The position numbers and the translations under genes were made by a program. Of a stretch of 13,987 bases of DNA, positions 13,872-13,987 are shown piece by piece. The stretch's first letter is position 1; each line of letters starts with the position of its first letter. The stretch is from positions 1 through 13,987 of the forward strand of contig WFRP01000275.1 in NCBI GenBank assembly GCA_015486505.1. The letters are read 5' to 3'. The notes beneath the pieces were generated by a model. It was not told the DNA's origin. It saw only the letters and a program-made list of their open reading frames with translations, and searched no databases. The stretch is from Pseudomonadota bacterium (GTDB taxonomy: Bacteria > Desulfobacterota > Anaeroferrophillalia > Anaeroferrophillales > Tharpellaceae).

Positions 13872-13987
13872 GAATATAGCCTTTCCGGTTATTCGTCCCG
13901 CCGAATTACAAATGAGCACAGAATAATCTATAAAGCGGAAGATGAAACCGTATTCATTGTCCAACTTCGCTATCATTACTCAATTGA
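13872..13987 (+). pseudogene. C-terminal remnant of a YoeB/Txe-family toxin gene (cut by repeat copy C; runs to the window edge)
   Basis: The frame beginning at 13872 reads EYSLSGYSSRRITNEHRII, then YKAEDETVF, then IVQLRYHYSI at the edge. This lines up with the end of E. coli YoeB (LSGFWSRRITEEHRLVY ... CRYHY), a ribosome-dependent mRNA endonuclease of the YefM-YoeB toxin-antitoxin system. It keeps the HR pair and the terminal HY that supply catalytic residues, but the N-terminal half, including the glutamate, is missing. Upstream the frame runs into repeat copy C and meets a stop at 13761-13763 without any ATG, GTG or TTG. The bases just left of the repeat read GEREPI, which could be the continuation (YoeB has PEPL there), but earlier sequence does not look like YoeB. 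No antitoxin gene was seen. Probably inactive. Confidence 0.65.

Overview
The window looks like a chromosomal segment of a Gram-negative bacterium of middling GC content. Its centre is a bacterial sphingolipid (ceramide) biosynthesis locus joined to surface-glycan and nucleotidyltransferase genes. Bacterial ceramide genes of this type (Spt, a dedicated ACP, an acyl-ACP/AMP ligase, the reductase CerR and the GNAT-type ceramide synthase bCerS) are known from Caulobacter and other Gram-negatives. The abundant palindromic intergenic repeats and the overall style would fit a deltaproteobacterium-type (Desulfobacterota) genome, but that placement is inference.

Layout. Bases 83-1285 (+) hold a GT-B-like glycan/glycerophosphate transferase. 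Facing it is a compact seven-gene minus-strand operon that runs from 9973 down to 1317: fatty acyl-AMP/ACP ligase, CerR-like reductase, acyl carrier protein, serine palmitoyltransferase, ABC exporter, phospholipase D-like protein, and a surface-carbohydrate/CDP-glycerol-transferase-like protein. Divergent from it, on the plus strand, are the ceramide synthase bCerS (10538-11680) and a MobA-like nucleotidyltransferase (11745-12563). The latter overlaps tail-to-tail with a LicC-like cytidylyltransferase on the minus strand (12552-13268).

How they may work together (inference from family knowledge). The ligase loads a fatty acid onto the small ACP. Spt condenses acyl-ACP with serine to 3-oxosphinganine. 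bCerS N-acylates it and CerR reduces the keto group, giving dihydroceramide. The two nucleotidyltransferases, the PLD-like protein and the CDP-glycerol-transferase-like proteins are candidates for making and attaching a polar head group. The ABC exporter is a candidate flippase for the product. No diacylglycerol-kinase-like ceramide kinase and no CDP-alcohol phosphatidyltransferase is visible, so the head-group chemistry is not fixed by what is here.

Non-coding content is unusually structured. There is a 108-bp near-symmetrical palindrome inside the operon (8052-8159). A pair of 20-bp tandem repeats overlaps the likely operon promoter (10070-10109). A family of about 110-190-bp hairpin-rich repeats occurs in three copies (10158-10342, 13405-13515, and inverted at 13762-13871); one is flanked by a perfect 9-bp direct repeat, and one abuts the surviving C-terminal end of a YoeB/Txe-family toxin gene at the right edge. 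These repeats bracket the bCerS-nucleotidyltransferase module. No tRNA, rRNA or CRISPR array was seen.
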